NCBI GenBank assembly: GCA_017965125.1
Contig: JAGCQO010000239.1
Coordinates: forward strand, 1 to 8,936
DNA length: 8,936 nucleotides
From: Paludibacteraceae bacterium
GTDB taxonomy: Bacteria > Bacteroidota > Bacteroidia > Bacteroidales > Paludibacteraceae
Direction: 5' to 3'
The stretch's first letter is position 1. Every line of letters starts with the position of its first letter. Shown here piece by piece: positions 6,416-8,936 of the stretch. A model generated the notes under the pieces. That model did not search any database. It had not been told where the DNA came from and saw only the letters and a list, made by a program, of their open reading frames with translations. The position numbers and the translations under genes are program-made.

Positions 6416-7408
6416 TTAGCGGCAGAAGCGACGAGTATGACACAATGTGTAGCCAAGCATCAGCTCCAACGTTCCGTAATTGTGTCTGTACAACCTGTTC
6501 AGCTGAATGCCGTAAGCAAGTCCGAAGTGGAACTTCTTGTACTGCATACCAGCCACAGGAACAAGGTCGAGCGTGTCGTAATCTCCGTCGTCTATATTCT
6601 GTCTGAACACAAGCTGAACCCAGTAAGCCCAGTCTGAGTTACGCATAGAAGAACGGGAATACTTGAGGTTGATGTCGAAAGTCATGTGACCATTGACATC
6701 GAACATATACATGAGCGAAGGCTCAATTCCCTCGAAATCAGTCAGCATGAACTCGTTACCCAGCAGGAAGTATCCTGTCATAGGAATAAGAGGCTCCATT
6801 TTTCCTTCGTAGTGAGGCATCTTTGTTCCCAGAAGGTTCGTCATCGACAAACCTGTGAAGAAGCCGTAGGAAGTGAAATATGCACCCAAATTCACATTGA
6901 AAGCGAGCAGATCGTCGAGATCCTCCATTGCCTTGTCGCCTTCAGCCAATTTCTGCAGCTCTGCCTTGTCTGAAATTCCATAATTATAGAGTTTAGCAGA
7001 CAACGCAAAACTCAACTGACGGTCGCGGCTCACGGCTTTCTTGTATTTCGCTCCGTCGGAGAGCGGAATGTGGTAAGCCACTGTTAACTCGCCGGCTTGC
7101 TGTCTGGAGTAGCCATTGGCGTCATTGTAAATATAAGCTCCCAAACCGACATTACGTGGCAGACGCCCCTGATAGCTCAGGGATGTCGTGTACGGCGCAT
7201 CGTCTATGCCGAGCCATTGCTGCTTGTGAGTAAGCATGAAATAGTGGCAGTCGTTTGCGCCAGCCAAAGCCGGGTTAACCAAGTAGTAGTTGAAGTAATA
7301 CTGGTTATAAATAGGGAACTCCTGAGCGCTCACGGTGCAAGCTGTAATTGATAACAGTGTACCAATTACAAACTTGCCGATCAGTTTTGTGCATCTTAAA
7401 TACCTCAT
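6416..7408 (-). CDS. PorP/SprF-family type IX secretion outer-membrane protein
   Basis: Proteins of this family are outer-membrane beta-barrels linked to type IX secretion. In Flavobacterium, SprF is needed to present the adhesin SprB, encoded next to it. The 330-residue product starts with a signal peptide (hydrophobic core about 11-23) and a likely cleavage at VSA|QE (28/29). The family hallmark follows: NQYYFNYYLVNPALAG (35-50), then THKQQWLGIDDAPYTTSLS (60-78) and GLGAYIYNDANG (88-99). The rest alternates polar and aromatic residues as in beta strands, closing with LELMLGYTL and a short basic tail, CHTRRFCR. It lies 40 bp downstream of the T9SS cargo gene on the same strand and is followed by a strong terminator, so the two very probably form the end of one operon. 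An alternative lipobox, ITAC (21-24), makes the signal-peptide class uncertain. I give no symbol because porP and sprF paralogues cannot be told apart by eye. Confidence 0.9.
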   Translation of the reverse strand: MRYLRCTKLIGKFVIGTLLSITACTVSAQEFPIYNQYYFNYYLVNPALAGANDCHYFMLTHKQQWLGIDDAPYTTSLSYQGRLPRNVGLGAYIYNDANGYSRQQAGELTVAYHIPLSDGAKYKKAVSRDRQLSFALSAKLYNYGISDKAELQKLAEGDKAMEDLDDLLAFNVNLGAYFTSYGFFTGLSMTNLLGTKMPHYEGKMEPLIPMTGYFLLGNEFMLTDFEGIEPSLMYMFDVNGHMTFDINLKYSRSSMRNSDWAYWVQLVFRQNIDDGDYDTLDLVPVAGMQYKKFHFGLAYGIQLNRLYRHNYGTLELMLGYTLCHTRRFCR

Positions 7409-7411
7409 AGC

Positions 7412-7429
7412 TCGTGTTTTTCGTGTTTT
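7412..7429 (-). repeat. tandem 9-bp repeat in the leader of the porP/sprF-like gene
   Basis: TCGTGTTTT occurs twice head to tail (7412-7420 and 7421-7429, plus-strand reading), 4 bp upstream of the ATG. On the mRNA this is an A-rich stretch reading AAAACACGA twice, just before the start codon. A-rich leaders aid initiation in Bacteroidetes, so it may be only a translation-friendly leader. Confidence 0.4.
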
Positions 7430-7448
7430 TATTATTCAACTGGATATC

Positions 7449-8936
7449 CTATCTGCGCAGCAGGAAGTGACCTACCATTCTCTTACCTGTCTCACGCAAC
7501 TCGATTATGTACCAGTAATCGGTTGATGGCATATCCTGACCATTGTATCTACCGTCCCATCCGTTGAAGTCCTTGCCCTTGAACTCGGCCAATTCCTTAC
7601 CGTAACGGTCGTGGAGGAAGATCTTGGTCTCTGGGTAACGCTCCAGACCCTTGATTGTCCACAAGTCGTTGACACCGTCACCGTTTGGTGTGAAGAACTT
7701 ATCTGGCACAAGTGGGATAGGCTCAATTCTCAGTACTGTATCGTTCTTACATCCGATTTCGTCAGATACTGTGAGTGGGTGATTACCTATTGACAAGATA
7801 CCCAAATTTACTTCACCATCAAACTCTTCGCGGATATTTTTATCCAATAAATATGTGAATGGTGCTACTCCGTTGACTTTCAATGTCGTAGTCTCATCAC
7901 TTTCATCGATAACCTCGGCGAACGATGGAGTTGGGTGTACAGAAGAGCTTACTTCAACTACTTCTGACAGACAGCCGTCCATCTCGATTGCGACGTATGC
8001 CGTTCTCTCGCCTGGGTTAGCGTATGATATTGTAATAGGCTCTGCTATCTGAGCTGTTCCATCGATGTCGCTGAACCAAACCTTGATTCCGTTATCGACT
8101 CTTGATGTCACGAGGTCTCTCCAAGCCTTAGTGCCTACGCCCTCGCAGACTACAAGGTTAGTTACCATCGGAGCCTCTGGCAGAGGTCTGATGTGTACTC
8201 TGACTGTTGACTTGTCGCCCTCGCATCCGTTCTGAGTCTGAGATACGCTATAAGCCTTGTTCATAGCGACGCTCATATCGAAGTCGGCTGGAGTGACTAC
8301 CGCACTGCCGTCGTACCATGTCAACTCTGCTCCGCTCTCGTAGTTCTTAACGAGGCTCTCCCATCCTCTGACGTCTGAGATAACCGATGCACAAGTGTTG
8401 ATGTCCTCAACCTGAGGAGCCAATGGCTTATGCTTGATAATTACCGTTGAGCTTGCCTTTTCGCTTACACAGCCCTTAGCTGTCGCCTTCGCATACAATG
8501 TCACTGTCTGGTCGAGCAACTGGTTAGATGCTGCTGCATCCCACTTAGCTGTTGTCACTGTTGTGGCATTTGTGCAAGCCTCGTCAGTGTAGTATGTGAA
8601 TGTCGAGCCGCTGACGTTAGAGCTGAATGTTGTCTTCAGATCTACTGTGCTTGAGTTACAGATATCATCAGCTGGAGTCACTGTTATCACTGGCTGTGGA
8701 TTTACAGTCACTGTCACCTTGAAGTCTGCGCCTATGCAGTCGCCTGACTTAGGTGTTACTGTGTAAACCACGGTCTGAGCAACGTTCGACTTGTTAATCA
8801 ATGTCTGAGAAATCGATGTCGCATCTTGAACACCAGTCTGACCCTCGACATTGTCGTTCACTGGCAGATCCCACGAGTATGTTGTTCCCGCTGGAACCAC
8901 ATCGCTTGCCACTGGAGCGTATGTGAACGACTCGTC
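7449..8936 (-). CDS. large surface protein with Ig/PKD-like modules and a type B T9SS C-terminal domain (N-terminus missing)
   Basis: This is the last 495 residues of a protein that enters from the right edge. The frame is open to the final base, so the start is unknown. The order is: a PKD-like module (1-81, with the typical VVYTVTPKSGDCIGADFKVTV and VNPQP), a second Ig-like module (82-171), two closely similar modules (172-253 and 254-337) with spaced W and C residues, a less regular module (338-409), and the gliding-motility-associated C-terminal domain (414-495). That domain shows FFTPNGDGVNDLW, KIFLHDRYGKEL, GWDGRYNG and a closing basic tail, FLLRR, as in TIGR04131/CHU_C, the type B signal for export by T9SS. 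The protein is therefore expected on the cell surface or released, probably as an adhesin or structural filament. The missing part may be long. It is paired with the PorP/SprF-like gene downstream. No enzymatic domain is visible in this part. Confidence 0.9.
   Translation of the reverse strand, partial: DESFTYAPVASDVVPAGTTYSWDLPVNDNVEGQTGVQDATSISQTLINKSNVAQTVVYTVTPKSGDCIGADFKVTVTVNPQPVITVTPADDICNSSTVDLKTTFSSNVSGSTFTYYTDEACTNATTVTTAKWDAAASNQLLDQTVTLYAKATAKGCVSEKASSTVIIKHKPLAPQVEDINTCASVISDVRGWESLVKNYESGAELTWYDGSAVVTPADFDMSVAMNKAYSVSQTQNGCEGDKSTVRVHIRPLPEAPMVTNLVVCEGVGTKAWRDLVTSRVDNGIKVWFSDIDGTAQIAEPITISYANPGERTAYVAIEMDGCLSEVVEVSSSVHPTPSFAEVIDESDETTTLKVNGVAPFTYLLDKNIREEFDGEVNLGILSIGNHPLTVSDEIGCKNDTVLRIEPIPLVPDKFFTPNGDGVNDLWTIKGLERYPETKIFLHDRYGKELAEFKGKDFNGWDGRYNGQDMPSTDYWYIIELRETGKRMVGHFLLRR

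Noticed and set aside
6332..6637. Plus-strand frames opposite the end of the PorP/SprF-like gene
   Set aside because: They run through the minus-strand terminator and opposite a gene with clear family motifs.
7412..7429. CRISPR-like or phase-variable repeat before the porP/sprF-like gene
   Set aside because: There are only two 9-bp units with no spacers. They are outside the coding frame, and variation in copy number cannot be judged from one sequence.
8910..8912. GTG at 8912 as the start of the surface protein
   Set aside because: The frame stays open to the right edge and the upstream residues (DESFTYAP) fit the same PKD-like module, so GTG encodes an internal valine and the gene is truncated by the window.

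Overview
The window looks like a chromosomal segment of a member of the Bacteroidota, most likely order Bacteroidales. Three lines of evidence support this. The order tig-clpP-clpX-recQ is typical of that group. The leaders lack Shine-Dalgarno sequences and carry Bacteroidetes-type promoters (TTTG / TAnnTTTG). The right half holds a PorP/SprF-family protein next to a protein with a type B type IX secretion (T9SS) C-terminal domain, a pairing confined to Bacteroidota. Genus cannot be assigned by eye.

Layout. Bases 1-111 are the last 36 codons of an unidentified gene. tig (trigger factor) has its own consensus promoter and is closed by a clear hairpin terminator. clpP and clpX follow after a 255-bp gap that holds a second promoter and a long leader with a dyad. 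They are 27 bp apart and surely form one transcription unit. recQ follows after 138 AT-rich bases with its own -7 element. Its terminator sits in a 319-bp convergent gap. From there on everything is on the minus strand: a partial, repeat-built cell-surface protein ending in a CHU_C-type T9SS domain enters from the right edge, and 40 bp downstream of it is a porP/sprF-like gene with a strong U-tract terminator.

How the genes work together. Trigger factor receives nascent chains at the ribosome, and ClpX unfolds proteins and feeds them to the ClpP chamber. The two jobs are protein quality control, but the transcription signals here suggest separate control. RecQ is a recombination and repair helicase whose place after clpX is conserved synteny rather than an obvious functional link. 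The minus-strand pair is best read as a T9SS cargo (adhesin-like, Ig/PKD-like modules) and the outer-membrane partner that helps export or anchor it, analogous to SprB/SprF of Flavobacterium.

No wholly new system is evident. The items most worth a second look are the dyad in the clpP leader and its inverted 13-base match near the recQ terminator, a hairpin with a U-tract facing antisense between clpX and recQ, the non-canonical ClpP-docking loop of ClpX, and the tandem W-W/C-C modules of the surface protein.
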